This document shows positions 7,387 through 14,291 of a stretch of 16,598 bases of DNA, one piece after another. Made by a program: the position numbers and the translations under genes. The notes under the pieces were generated by a model. It was not told where the DNA came from and ran no database searches. It was given only the letters and a program-made list of their open reading frames with translations. This DNA is from Actinomycetota bacterium (GTDB lineage: Bacteria; Actinomycetota; Thermoleophilia; Gaiellales; F1-60-MAGs149), in NCBI GenBank assembly GCA_947481755.1, contig CANKHS010000014.1, positions 1 to 16,598 of the forward strand. Direction: 5' to 3'. Within the stretch, counting starts at the first letter, position 1. Every line of letters starts with the position of its first letter.

Positions 7387-8556
7387 TTAGTGGATTGGTG
7401 ACTTGTGCAGCTTTTTGGCTGCCGAAGCCCACGCGTTGAACGACGGCTTCTTCGCGCCCGTCTCTTTGCGGAGACCCGTCGTGTACCAGGCCCCGTTTCG
7501 TGGCGCCTCGTCCTGGACGAGGAACCAGGCCGCCCGCTCTACCTGAGGGAGCGCTTTGAGCTTCTGGAAGGCCTGCGAAACGAACGTTGACTGCTGCTTG
7601 AGTGTCGCCACGTTCTTGCTGACACCAGGAGCGGCAGTCGGGATCCCAAACTCAGTGATCCAGATCGGATACTTGTGATGGAAAATCTCGTTCGAAAGCG
7701 TGATGAACGTCTGGAAGTTGCCAACCCCAATGAAGCTCGGGTTCGTCGTGCTCTCGTTCGCGCCATCACGAATACCAGCGCTGGGGTTGCGGTTGTACGG
7801 GTGCATCGAGAGAACGTCAAAGGTTGCTCCAGCGGCCTTCATGCCACGCATGAAGGCGACGGGCGTCAGGCCATTTGAGCTGCCTTGCTTATACATGGCG
7901 CCAGCGACGAAGGTTGGCTTGAAGTGCACGGCCTTCTTGACCTCTGAGCGAAGCGCGGTCAGCAGCTTGACGTAGTTGCGGGGCGAGACAGCGACACCAT
8001 TGCTGTACTGGGGACGGAAGGCGAAGTAGGCATTCGGCTCCGTCCACGTCTCCCACGCGCGGGCACGTGGCAGAGGAGTCGTCTGGCCCGGTGGGATGTA
8101 GGTACCCGAGTACCTCTTCGCGCAGGCGAAGACGAATGCGCGCCACATGGTGACGTTCGGCATCTGCGTGGCACGGGCCTGATGCGACTTCGTCGAGGAC
8201 GCCCAGTTGGGGGTCTTCCAGAGCGTGAACATGACTCGGTCTTGCAGACCGTGGGCTCTCGCATCGCGCATGAATTGGTCGGTCGGGCCAAAGTTATACG
8301 CCGGGTCTTCGGGGTCGCGTGGGTTCTTCGGCTTCTTCGGTGCAATCTCGCTCCATTGCATGTCCCACCGCATGAAGCCCACGTGCAGCGTGACCGCATC
8401 GTTCCAAAAGGCGCCGGGATCAGAGCCCACGTACGCGTTGTCAAGAAACCCAACGGCGAGCGTGCTCTTGGCACTCGCAGCAGCGGGCAGCGCAAGGGTC
8501 GCAATACACGCGACAACGAGCATCAAGGTACGCCGGTGGGAGAGAGTTGGGAGCAT
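7387..8556 (-). CDS. Exported GH-A-clan-like glycoside hydrolase, paralog A, altered active-site neighbour
   Basis: A 389-residue protein. Residues 1-29 are a signal peptide (SHRRT n-region, LMLVVACIATLALPA core, ASA site). The mature part has the TIM-barrel pattern of clan A glycoside hydrolases (GH39/GH5-like): VGFMRWDMQWSEIAP (59-73), the acid/base loop WETWTEPN with Glu173, FDVLSMHPYN (246-255), and PIWITEFG with the presumed nucleophile Glu302. It is a clear paralog of the gene just upstream, with the same length and colinear motifs throughout. Here the Asn that normally precedes the acid/base Glu is Thr172, and the Trp after TEFG is Ile. Both changes suggest a shifted or reduced activity. 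No ribosome-binding site or -10 box is convincing at the ATG; a terminator-like hairpin stands 14 nt before it. Substrate unknown. Confidence 0.82.
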   Translation of the reverse strand: MLPTLSHRRTLMLVVACIATLALPAAASAKSTLAVGFLDNAYVGSDPGAFWNDAVTLHVGFMRWDMQWSEIAPKKPKNPRDPEDPAYNFGPTDQFMRDARAHGLQDRVMFTLWKTPNWASSTKSHQARATQMPNVTMWRAFVFACAKRYSGTYIPPGQTTPLPRARAWETWTEPNAYFAFRPQYSNGVAVSPRNYVKLLTALRSEVKKAVHFKPTFVAGAMYKQGSSNGLTPVAFMRGMKAAGATFDVLSMHPYNRNPSAGIRDGANESTTNPSFIGVGNFQTFITLSNEIFHHKYPIWITEFGIPTAAPGVSKNVATLKQQSTFVSQAFQKLKALPQVERAAWFLVQDEAPRNGAWYTTGLRKETGAKKPSFNAWASAAKKLHKSPIH

Positions 8557-8570
8557 TGTCTAGAAGAAGA

Positions 8571-8610
8571 TCAGTGAGCTACGGCGGCGATGTCCCCCGG
8601 AGCTCACTGA
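8571..8610 (-). terminator. Strong hairpin plus T-rich tail between the two GH-A-like paralogs
   Basis: A perfect 10-bp outer stem (TCAGTGAGCT / AGCTCACTGA), extended after one mismatch by CGG/CCG, is followed on the minus strand by TCTTCTTCT. This has the form of an intrinsic terminator for the upstream paralog. It ends only 14 nt before the ATG of the downstream paralog, so it may also act as an attenuator. Confidence 0.65.
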
Positions 8611-8622
8611 GCGGCAGCAGGC

Positions 8623-9786
8623 CTAGTGAACGGGTGACTTCCTAATTTGCTTGACGGCCGACTGCCACGAACCATACGACGGCTTTTCCGAACCGGTCAC
8701 CGTGCGCAGACCCGTTGTGTACCAGGCGCCGACGCGCGGGGCCTCGTCCTTGATCAAAAACCACGTCATTCGCTCGACCTGGGGCAATTGCTTGAATCGC
8801 AAGATCGACTCGTAGGCAAACTGTGCCTGCTGCTTGAGGGTCGCCACGTACTGGTTCTTGCCAGGAGATGGTGTGTTCCAACCAAATTCCGTGACCCAGA
8901 TCGGGTACTTCTTGCCAAAGATCTGGTTCGACAACGTGATGAACGTCTGGAAGTTGCCGACGCCAATGAAACTCGGATTGGTCTTGCTCTGGTTGACGCC
9001 ATCCTTGAGACCGAGACGCGGCGTGTTGTTATAGGGATGCATCGAGAGCACATCGAACGAAGCGTGTGCGGCCTTCATGCCCCGCAGGAAATTGATCGGG
9101 GTGACGCTTCCGGGTCCGCCCTGCTTATACAGCGCGCCGGCTACGAACGTGTGCTTGGAGGTGACTTTGCTGACCTCGCCCTTGAGAGCGTTGAGTAGCT
9201 TCACGTAGTTGCCGGGGGAGACGACCTTGCTTCCGACCTTCTGGGGACGAAAAGCAAAGGCTGCATTCGGCTCGTTCCACGTCTCCCAGTTCGTAATGGC
9301 TGGGATAGGCGTTGCCTGCCCCGGTGGGACGTAGGTGCCCGAGTATCGCGTCGCGCAGGCAAACACAAAATTCTTCCAGGCCGTCAGGTCCGGCATCTGT
9401 GTCGCCTTGGCAGTCTTGGCCTTCGTTGCCCAATCTGGTGTCTTCCAAAGCGTGAACATCACCTTGCCCTGCAGCCCATGGTCTGCAGCAGCGCGTACGA
9501 ACTGATCGGTCGCGGTGAAGTCATAGGCCGGGTCTGCAGGATCGCGAGGATTGGCTGGCTTTGTGGGAGCGAGCACGCTCCACTGCATGTCCCAACGCAT
9601 AAACCCGACGTCCAGCGCGACTGCGTCTGCCCAGAATGCTGTCGGATCTGAGCCGGCGTAGGCATTATCGAGAAAGCCGACGGAGAGATTCTTACTCGCA
9701 CTCGCGCCTGCGGGGATCGCGAGCAACGCGATAGCGGCAACGAGTGTGATCAAGATTCGGCGTGCGTGGTTTGGGCGCAACGGCAT
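8623..9786 (-). CDS. Exported GH-A-clan-like glycoside hydrolase, paralog B, intact active-site motifs
   Basis: A 387-residue protein from ATG 9786; an ATG at 9834 in frame would add 16 residues before the n-region and is less likely. Signal peptide at 1-30 (PNHARR, then ILITLVAAIALLAI, ending ASA). Clan-A TIM-barrel landmarks: VGFMRWDMQWS (60-70), the canonical acid/base loop WETWNEPN with Glu172, SMHPYN with His250 and Tyr252, and PIWVTEFGWNT with the presumed nucleophile Glu300. The retaining mechanism of the clan therefore looks possible. I cannot place it in a GH family by eye; GH39- and GH5-like proteins share these motifs. A GAGG about 10 nt upstream may be the ribosome-binding site. 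It is the upstream member of a tandem pair and diverges from the cysteine hydrolase gene across a 108-bp region with an inverted repeat. Confidence 0.85.
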   Translation of the reverse strand: MPLRPNHARRILITLVAAIALLAIPAGASASKNLSVGFLDNAYAGSDPTAFWADAVALDVGFMRWDMQWSVLAPTKPANPRDPADPAYDFTATDQFVRAAADHGLQGKVMFTLWKTPDWATKAKTAKATQMPDLTAWKNFVFACATRYSGTYVPPGQATPIPAITNWETWNEPNAAFAFRPQKVGSKVVSPGNYVKLLNALKGEVSKVTSKHTFVAGALYKQGGPGSVTPINFLRGMKAAHASFDVLSMHPYNNTPRLGLKDGVNQSKTNPSFIGVGNFQTFITLSNQIFGKKYPIWVTEFGWNTPSPGKNQYVATLKQQAQFAYESILRFKQLPQVERMTWFLIKDEAPRVGAWYTTGLRTVTGSEKPSYGSWQSAVKQIRKSPVH

Positions 9787-9839
9787 ACGGAGACAACCTC
9801 GTGGTCGGGAACAACTCCGCCAATCGTGCCACACCTGTT

Positions 9840-9865
9840 CCGGTGAATCACGATAATTTCACCGG
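9840..9865. promoter_or_regulatory. Inverted repeat (possible operator) in the divergent promoter region
   Basis: CCGGTGAA and TTCACCGG form perfect 8-bp arms 10 bp apart. The right arm overlaps a -35-like TTCACC for the rightward gene, and the 10-bp centre holds TATCGT on the minus strand, a candidate -10 for the leftward GH-A-like gene. Size and placement fit a dimeric repressor site. Confidence 0.5.
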
Positions 9866-9886
9866 TCGGGTCTCTATTGGTACGGT
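9858..9886 (+). promoter_or_regulatory. Promoter of the cysteine hydrolase-ribokinase pair
   Basis: TTCACC (-35-like, 4 of 6 match to TTGACA), 17-bp spacer, TACGGT (-10-like). The ATG at 9895 begins 8 nt after the -10 box and has no Shine-Dalgarno, so the mRNA may be leaderless or nearly so. Confidence 0.5.
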
Positions 9887-9894
9887 TTTGTGCG

Positions 9895-10458
9895 ATGGAA
9901 CCCCTATCTCGCCCAGCCGTGATCGTGGCCGACATGCTCGTCGACTTCATCACCGGCGCCCTCGCAAACCCGCCGTCACAGGCAATCATCGGCCCACTCG
10001 CCGCGTTGCTTGACGGCGCGCGCGAGCGAGGATGGCCTGTCTGTTATGTCAACGACGCGCACCTTCCCGGTGACGTCGAAGAACACCTCTGGGGTCCGCA
10101 CGCGCTGGCGGGGACACCCGGTGCGCAGGTGATTCCCGAGTTGGCTCCACAGCCGGGCGACGTTCAGTTCGCGAAGCGGTACTACTCGGGTTTTCATCAG
10201 ACGGGTCTCGACATGTACCTCCGTCAGCGTGGCGTAGAGACCGTGATCGTGACGGGGCAGCATGCGCATATCTGCGTGCAGCACACTGCCGGCGATGCGT
10301 TTATCTCGGGGTATCGCGTGATCTTGGCCACCGATGGGATCACCGCCTTTACACCGGAAGACAATGCGACCGGCCTCGCCTACGCCGAGCAGATGTACGG
10401 CGCACGTCCGCTCACGAATGCCGAAATCCTGGCGACTCCGATTACGTCGGGACCGTAG
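9895..10458 (+). CDS. Cysteine hydrolase, isochorismatase/nicotinamidase-like
   Basis: A 187-residue cytoplasmic protein of the isochorismatase-like fold. The catalytic triad is visible: Asp13 in VADMLVDF, Lys94 in FAKRYYSGF, and the nucleophile Cys127 in HAHICVQHTAGDAF. Asp54, His56 and His69 (NDAH and WGPHAL) match the metal-binding set of nicotinamidases, although the same residues occur in other amidases of the fold. The reaction is therefore amide or isochorismate hydrolysis, with nicotinamide to nicotinate the best-known case; the substrate is not proven. The true start is ATG 9895 rather than an in-frame TTG at 9877, because a -10 box sits 8 nt upstream of the ATG. The next gene, a ribokinase-type kinase, starts 4 nt after the stop, so the two are surely co-transcribed. 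Confidence 0.9.
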   Translation: MEPLSRPAVIVADMLVDFITGALANPPSQAIIGPLAALLDGARERGWPVCYVNDAHLPGDVEEHLWGPHALAGTPGAQVIPELAPQPGDVQFAKRYYSGFHQTGLDMYLRQRGVETVIVTGQHAHICVQHTAGDAFISGYRVILATDGITAFTPEDNATGLAYAEQMYGARPLTNAEILATPITSGP

Positions 10459-10462
10459 TTCG

Positions 10463-11308
10463 ATGGGCAACGTGGTTGTCGTTGGCTCGGTCAACGTCGA
10501 CTTTGTGGTGACGGTTGATCGACTTCCGCAGGCGGGTCAGACCGTCTCGGGTGGCTCCTTCGAACGCTTTGGTGGAGGCAAGGGAGCCAACCAAGCCGTG
10601 GCGGCCGTGCGAGCGGGCGCACACGTCGAACTTGTGGGCTGCGTCGGTGCCGACATCGATGGTGCTGCTGCTCTCGCCGAGCTTGCTGCGGAAGGGGTGG
10701 GCACGAACCATGTCCGCCAAACGCAAGAGGCTGCGACCGGCGTCGCGTTGATTACGGTCGATGCCACTGGTGGAAACCAGATCGCAGTGGCCCCGGGCGC
10801 AAATCGCCTCGTTGCGGATTTTCCTCTTTCGATGCTTCGGGGAGACGCTGGGGTGGTGCTGTTGTCCTTTGAGGCACCGGACGCTGTCCTCTGTCAGGCG
10901 GCTGAGGCTGCCGTGGCAGCCGGTTGGAGCGTCGTCGTCAATCCCGCACCGGCGCGTCCACTCGCACCCCGCCTGCTTGCCTGTCATCCGATTCTCGTGC
11001 CGAATGAGCACGAGGCCACGGAGCTGACGGGCGAAGCCGACCTCGAACGCGCAGCGGAGCAGCTCCGGCACATGACCGACACCACCGTCGTCGTCACGCT
11101 CGGAGCCGACGGGGCGTTGCTGTGCAACGAAGGTGGCACCCAACGTATCGCCGCGCCGACGGTCAATGCAGTCGATACGACCGGAGCAGGCGATTGTCTG
11201 TGTGGCACGCTCGCCGCAGGAATCGCTCAGGCACTACCGCTCGCCGAGGCGCTAGCGCTCGCCGTGACGGCTGCCTCGCAGAGCACATTGACGCGCGGCG
11301 CTAGATAA
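10463..11308 (+). CDS. PfkB-family carbohydrate kinase, ribokinase type
   Basis: A 281-residue kinase. It opens with VVVVGSVNVDFVVTVDRLPQAGQTV, the typical ribokinase N-terminus with the sugar-contacting Asn and Asp (N11, D13). PfkB signature 1, FGGGKGANQAVAAVRAG, spans 36-52; the PNEHEA motif (180-185) follows; signature 2, DTTGAGD, has the catalytic base Asp244. It ends soon after the last helix (STLTRGA), about 25 residues shorter than E. coli RbsK, which still keeps the core. Ribokinases make ribose 5-phosphate from ribose and ATP; some relatives act on nucleosides or other sugars. The start at 10463 lies 4 nt after the hydrolase stop. The pairing with a nicotinamidase-like hydrolase hints at salvage of nucleoside-derived compounds. 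The stop overlaps the molybdoenzyme stop by 8 bp. Confidence 0.9.
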   Translation: MGNVVVVGSVNVDFVVTVDRLPQAGQTVSGGSFERFGGGKGANQAVAAVRAGAHVELVGCVGADIDGAAALAELAAEGVGTNHVRQTQEAATGVALITVDATGGNQIAVAPGANRLVADFPLSMLRGDAGVVLLSFEAPDAVLCQAAEAAVAAGWSVVVNPAPARPLAPRLLACHPILVPNEHEATELTGEADLERAAEQLRHMTDTTVVVTLGADGALLCNEGGTQRIAAPTVNAVDTTGAGDCLCGTLAAGIAQALPLAEALALAVTAASQSTLTRGAR

Positions 11309-12329
11309 CGGTAAAGCTCTGCGAACGGACCGTGTTTACGCCGTAACCACGACTGTTCCACGGGATCGAATCGGGCTGAGTCGCTCCCTTGCGATCTGTG
11401 GCGCGGGATCGCACGGTGTGGCTGCCCGGGGCAAGCTCGACCGTGTGCGCAAATTGCGTCGGGGCGTGGATGCCCGGGCCTGGTTCGGTGCGGACGCGCT
11501 CCCACGGACCATCGTCGACTTGAAGTTCGACCGGGCCAATCCCGCCGACGCCACCCCAGGCCGTACCTGTGATGCGGACCGAACCAGCCGGGATCGCGTC
11601 GGACTCGGCGGGCGAGGTGACCAGCGAATGCACGGGCATCTGTGTGAGTTCGCGCCCGGGCCCGTCTTCGCCGACCTCTTTGAGTCGATAATCGACGGCC
11701 TGAAAGAAGCCGTCAAATTCGTGGCTGACAAACTCGATGCGGCTGAGCCACTTGACCGAGGAGACGGCGTACCACCCGGGGACGATGACGCGGAGAGGAG
11801 CACCATGCTCGGGTGCGAGCCCTTGGCCGTTCATGGACCAGGCGAGGATGATCTCGCGCACCACCGGGTGGCGCAGCGGAATCGCTCGAGCAAACGCCTC
11901 TGGTTGCGTACGACCTTCGACGGCACCCGCATCCGCACCACTGAAGACCATGTGCGTCGCTTCGGGGAGGGGGCGGACAATTTCGAAGAGGTCTGCCAGC
12001 TGTGCGCCTGCCCAGCGCGCATGGCTGACGGCTCCACGCTCCCACGGCACGCCGGGGGCTGGCGGGTCGAGTTCCATCCGACGATGACCGGCGCATTCGA
12101 GGGTGACGTGCGTCGAGATCTGCGACAGCTTGCGAACGTCGTTGAGTGTCCATCGCACCGACCGCTTGACGAGACCTGTGATCTCGACCACGTGCAGGTC
12201 GGGATCGAGCTGTGGCACGCCAAAGTGGCTGCGCAGAAAGTGCTCACCCACCGGCATCGTGTCGCGACTAAGCGACGCGAGGGGAGCGGGATGACAATCG
12301 GCACTCAGTGCGGGCGAGCGGTGGTCCAT
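11301..12329 (-). CDS. Molybdopterin-dependent oxidoreductase, sulfite-oxidase fold, cytoplasmic
   Basis: A 342-residue protein of the sulfite oxidase family. The Moco-binding region holds Cys79 in TLECAGHRR, matching the CAGNRR of sulfite oxidases, and GAPLRVIVPGWYAVSSVKWL (176-195), the second hallmark block. The C-terminal part (about 240-342) is the Ig-like Mo-cofactor oxidoreductase dimerisation domain, ending GYGVNTVRSQSF. The N-terminus lacks a twin-arginine or Sec signal, so it should stay in the cytoplasm, unlike most bacterial relatives. The residue after the CAG motif is His instead of Asn. The substrate is not assignable; sulfite is the family prototype. The ATG follows the ABC permease stop TAG with no gap (TAGATG), and a GAGG lies 5 nt before it. 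It is therefore translationally coupled to the transporter genes. Confidence 0.88.
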   Translation of the reverse strand: MDHRSPALSADCHPAPLASLSRDTMPVGEHFLRSHFGVPQLDPDLHVVEITGLVKRSVRWTLNDVRKLSQISTHVTLECAGHRRMELDPPAPGVPWERGAVSHARWAGAQLADLFEIVRPLPEATHMVFSGADAGAVEGRTQPEAFARAIPLRHPVVREIILAWSMNGQGLAPEHGAPLRVIVPGWYAVSSVKWLSRIEFVSHEFDGFFQAVDYRLKEVGEDGPGRELTQMPVHSLVTSPAESDAIPAGSVRITGTAWGGVGGIGPVELQVDDGPWERVRTEPGPGIHAPTQFAHTVELAPGSHTVRSRATDRKGATQPDSIPWNSRGYGVNTVRSQSFTVI

Positions 12330-13073
12330 CTACGCCTCGGTGCGCAGAGCGCGTACCAGACCAACAGCCAAGAACACGGCCGGCCAGACGATCAGCGCGA
12401 CGATGGCGATGACGATGCTGGTATCGCCACCATCGGTCACGCGCGTCAGGGCGTTATCGAGCAACCACGGCTTGACGCCGGGTACTGCGAGGGTGATCAG
12501 ATTGAAAAGGCTGATGCCGATCAGGTTGAGGCCAAGTGCGACGGCGATCGCGCCACCCGTCGAGCGAATGGCGACACCGATGCCGTAGGCAATCAACGCG
12601 TAGATGCCGACGTTGAGCACGAGACTCAGGAGTAGTCGACCGCCGTCACTGGCCGTCACTCCTGGTTCGCCGGCGTGGGGTAGGGCAAGCGCGCCGATCA
12701 AGAGCAGCACGAACGCTGGGAGGGCTACACCGACCGCAACGATCGCCAGCACGGGGATGCGGGTCACGTAGAGCCGCAGGCGGGAAAAGCCGGTCAAGAG
12801 GATGTAGCGCAGCGTGCCACTGGTGACATCTTCTGCGCCGAACATGGCGCCGATCACGGTGCCGAAGACCACGGACACGATGCCGATGATTGAGATGAAG
12901 GCAAATAACGTCTCGCCACCGACCGTCGGATGCGCGCCGGGATTGTGGGAATGAAGAAAGATCCGTACACCAGTGAGGATCAGCACGATCGCGATGGGCA
13001 CGACGACGCTCGTCAGAATCAGCCCGCGTCGGGCGAGCATGCGGCGCAAGTCGGCTTGAGCGACAGCGATCAT
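12330..13073 (-). CDS. ABC-2 type transporter permease
   Basis: A 247-residue integral membrane protein with about six hydrophobic segments (roughly 20-39, 55-77, 102-128, 146-166, 172-195 and 218-240) and a short amphipathic N-terminus (AQADLRRMLARR). This is the layout of ABC-2 type permeases. The central FGAEDVTSGTLRYILLTGFSR is typical of the cytoplasmic coupling region (E-x-x-x-G-T-x-x-x-L). Its ATG overlaps the stop of the ATPase gene by 4 bp (ATGA), so the pair forms one exporter, two permeases with two ATPases. The substrate is unknown; such systems export drugs, lipids or peptides. The molybdoenzyme gene begins directly at its stop codon. Confidence 0.88.
   Translation of the reverse strand: MIAVAQADLRRMLARRGLILTSVVVPIAIVLILTGVRIFLHSHNPGAHPTVGGETLFAFISIIGIVSVVFGTVIGAMFGAEDVTSGTLRYILLTGFSRLRLYVTRIPVLAIVAVGVALPAFVLLLIGALALPHAGEPGVTASDGGRLLLSLVLNVGIYALIAYGIGVAIRSTGGAIAVALGLNLIGISLFNLITLAVPGVKPWLLDNALTRVTDGGDTSIVIAIVALIVWPAVFLAVGLVRALRTEA
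12335..12338 (-). promoter_or_regulatory. GAGG ribosome-binding site inside the permease gene end
   Basis: Minus-strand GAGG, then CGTAG, then ATG of the molybdoenzyme. It lies within the last codons of the permease, so translation of the two is coupled. Confidence 0.6.
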
Positions 13074-14002
13074 GCCTCACCTGCCTCGTGGACGAGCGAC
13101 AGGTAGCGCTCTTCAAGCGAATCCTCGCGCGGTTCGAGTCGACTGACGGCCAGTCCGGCCTCGACGAGCATGCGATTGACACCGGCGCGTGTCTCGGGCG
13201 AATCTGGCGAGAGCTGCACGGAGAGTGTTCCACTGGCCGCACGCGTGACAGTCGTGACAGTCGGCAGTGTGCGCAGCAACGACTCAGCGCGCGTTGCATC
13301 GTCACACTCAACCGTCAGTTCGCGTCCGCCGGCAGCGAGCAGGTCAGCCAGCGTTCCCGACGTGATCACACGGCCCTGATTGACGATTGCCAGGTCGTCG
13401 CAGATCTTCTCGATCTCGTCGAGTAGGTGCGATGAGACAAAGACCGCGCGACCGTCTTGTTCGACCAGCGACCGGATCAGGACACGGAACTCGGCAACAC
13501 CATCGGGGTCAAGCCCGTTAGTGGGCTCATCCAAGACGAGTACCTCGGGGTCAGAGAGCAGCGCGCGCGCCACGCCGAGCCGCTGACGCATTCCGAGCGA
13601 ATACGCAGACACCTTGTCTCCAGAGCGCTCGTCAAGACCCACGCGGGAGAGCAAGGCTGGCACGCGTGTGATCGCGTCATCTCCAACGTACGCCGCCCAC
13701 AGCTCGAGGTTCTGTTTCCCACTCAGGTAGCCGTAGAAGCGTGGCTCCTCGACGATCGCGCCGACGCGGGCAAGTGCAGCTGCAGGGTCGCTGGCAATAT
13801 CGAAACCACGCACCGTGATCGTGCCGCTGGTGGGGTGGGCGAGTCCGAGGATGCAGCGAATCAGCGTTGTCTTGCCGGCACCATTCGGGCCAAGAAAGCC
13901 AAAGCAGCGACCGGGTTCGACGCTCAGCGTCACATCATTAAGCGCTGTGCGATTGCCAAAGGTGCGCGTCACGCCCTGACAGCGGATGATCGGGTCAGCC
14001 AT
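13070..14002 (-). CDS. ABC transporter ATP-binding protein (ABC-2 exporter type)
   Basis: A 310-residue ATPase. Walker A GPNGAGKTT (39-47), Q-loop region VGAIVEEPRFYGYLSG, ABC signature YSLGMRQRLGVA, Walker B VLVLDEPTNGLDP and the H-loop SSHLLDE are all present. The C-terminal ~90 residues (ELTVECDDATRAESLL onward) form the extra domain common in CcmA/NatA/DrrA-like exporters. It works with the permease encoded next, overlapping by 4 bp. The GA-rich signal expected for a ribosome-binding site is missing before ATG 14002. It lies 43 bp after xseB on the same strand, and a hairpin in that gap may separate the units. Confidence 0.94.
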   Translation of the reverse strand: MADPIIRCQGVTRTFGNRTALNDVTLSVEPGRCFGFLGPNGAGKTTLIRCILGLAHPTSGTITVRGFDIASDPAAALARVGAIVEEPRFYGYLSGKQNLELWAAYVGDDAITRVPALLSRVGLDERSGDKVSAYSLGMRQRLGVARALLSDPEVLVLDEPTNGLDPDGVAEFRVLIRSLVEQDGRAVFVSSHLLDEIEKICDDLAIVNQGRVITSGTLADLLAAGGRELTVECDDATRAESLLRTLPTVTTVTRAASGTLSVQLSPDSPETRAGVNRMLVEAGLAVSRLEPREDSLEERYLSLVHEAGEA

Positions 14003-14022
14003 GAGTGGCAGCGTGACAGATG

Positions 14023-14042
14023 CGACCGCGGTACGCGGGTCG
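14023..14042 (-). terminator. Hairpin after xseB
   Basis: CGACCGCG and CGCG-G-GTCG pair over 8 bp with one bulged base and a 3-nt loop, beginning 3 nt after the xseB stop. There is no T-run. It may limit read-through from xseB into the ABC genes. Confidence 0.35.
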
Positions 14043-14045
14043 TGC

Positions 14046-14291
14046 CTAGGACTTTGGTTTGTCGGCGGGCCGGTCGATCACAAATTCGGTCAGGCCGCGC
14101 CCGGCCTCAATCTCTTGCAGGTCGTGCTCGGCCGTCTCGAGATAGCCGCGCAGAGCCTGTTCGAGCCCCTTGCCTTCCCGCAACAGACCAATTGTCTCTT
14201 CGACGCTCAGCTCGGCCTCGCCCAACTTTTCGGCGATTACCTCAAGGCGCTCAAGGCCCTTCTCAAACGACACGTGCTGTGGCTTGGTCAT
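14046..14291 (-). CDS. xseB: Exodeoxyribonuclease VII small subunit
   Basis: An 81-residue protein with the full XseB motif SFEKGLERLEVIAEKL, followed by ELSVEETIGLLREGKGLEQAL and the second helix around LETAEHDLQEIE. It is all-helical, as expected for the small subunit that wraps the coiled coil of XseA. Exonuclease VII degrades single-stranded DNA from both ends into oligonucleotides, in repair. The ATG overlaps the xseA stop (ATGA), the usual coupling for this pair. The last ~15 residues (FVIDRPADKPKS) are a short polar tail. Confidence 0.95.
   Translation of the reverse strand: MTKPQHVSFEKGLERLEVIAEKLGEAELSVEETIGLLREGKGLEQALRGYLETAEHDLQEIEAGRGLTEFVIDRPADKPKS

Noticed and set aside
9787..9834. 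N-terminal extension of the upstream GH-A-like gene to the ATG at 9834
   Set aside because: It would put 16 extra residues (with Trp, Cys and Pro) before a normal signal-peptide n-region; ATG 9786 gives a standard signal peptide.
10334..10462. Extension of the ribokinase to an upstream in-frame ATG
   Set aside because: The extra 43 codons overlap the hydrolase gene and are Arg/Pro-rich; the family N-terminus (VVVVGSVNVDF) begins at 10463.
11418..12635. Long plus-strand open frame (405 codons) opposite the molybdoenzyme and permease
   Set aside because: It spans the junction of two well-supported minus-strand genes and has low-complexity charged composition; a shadow frame.
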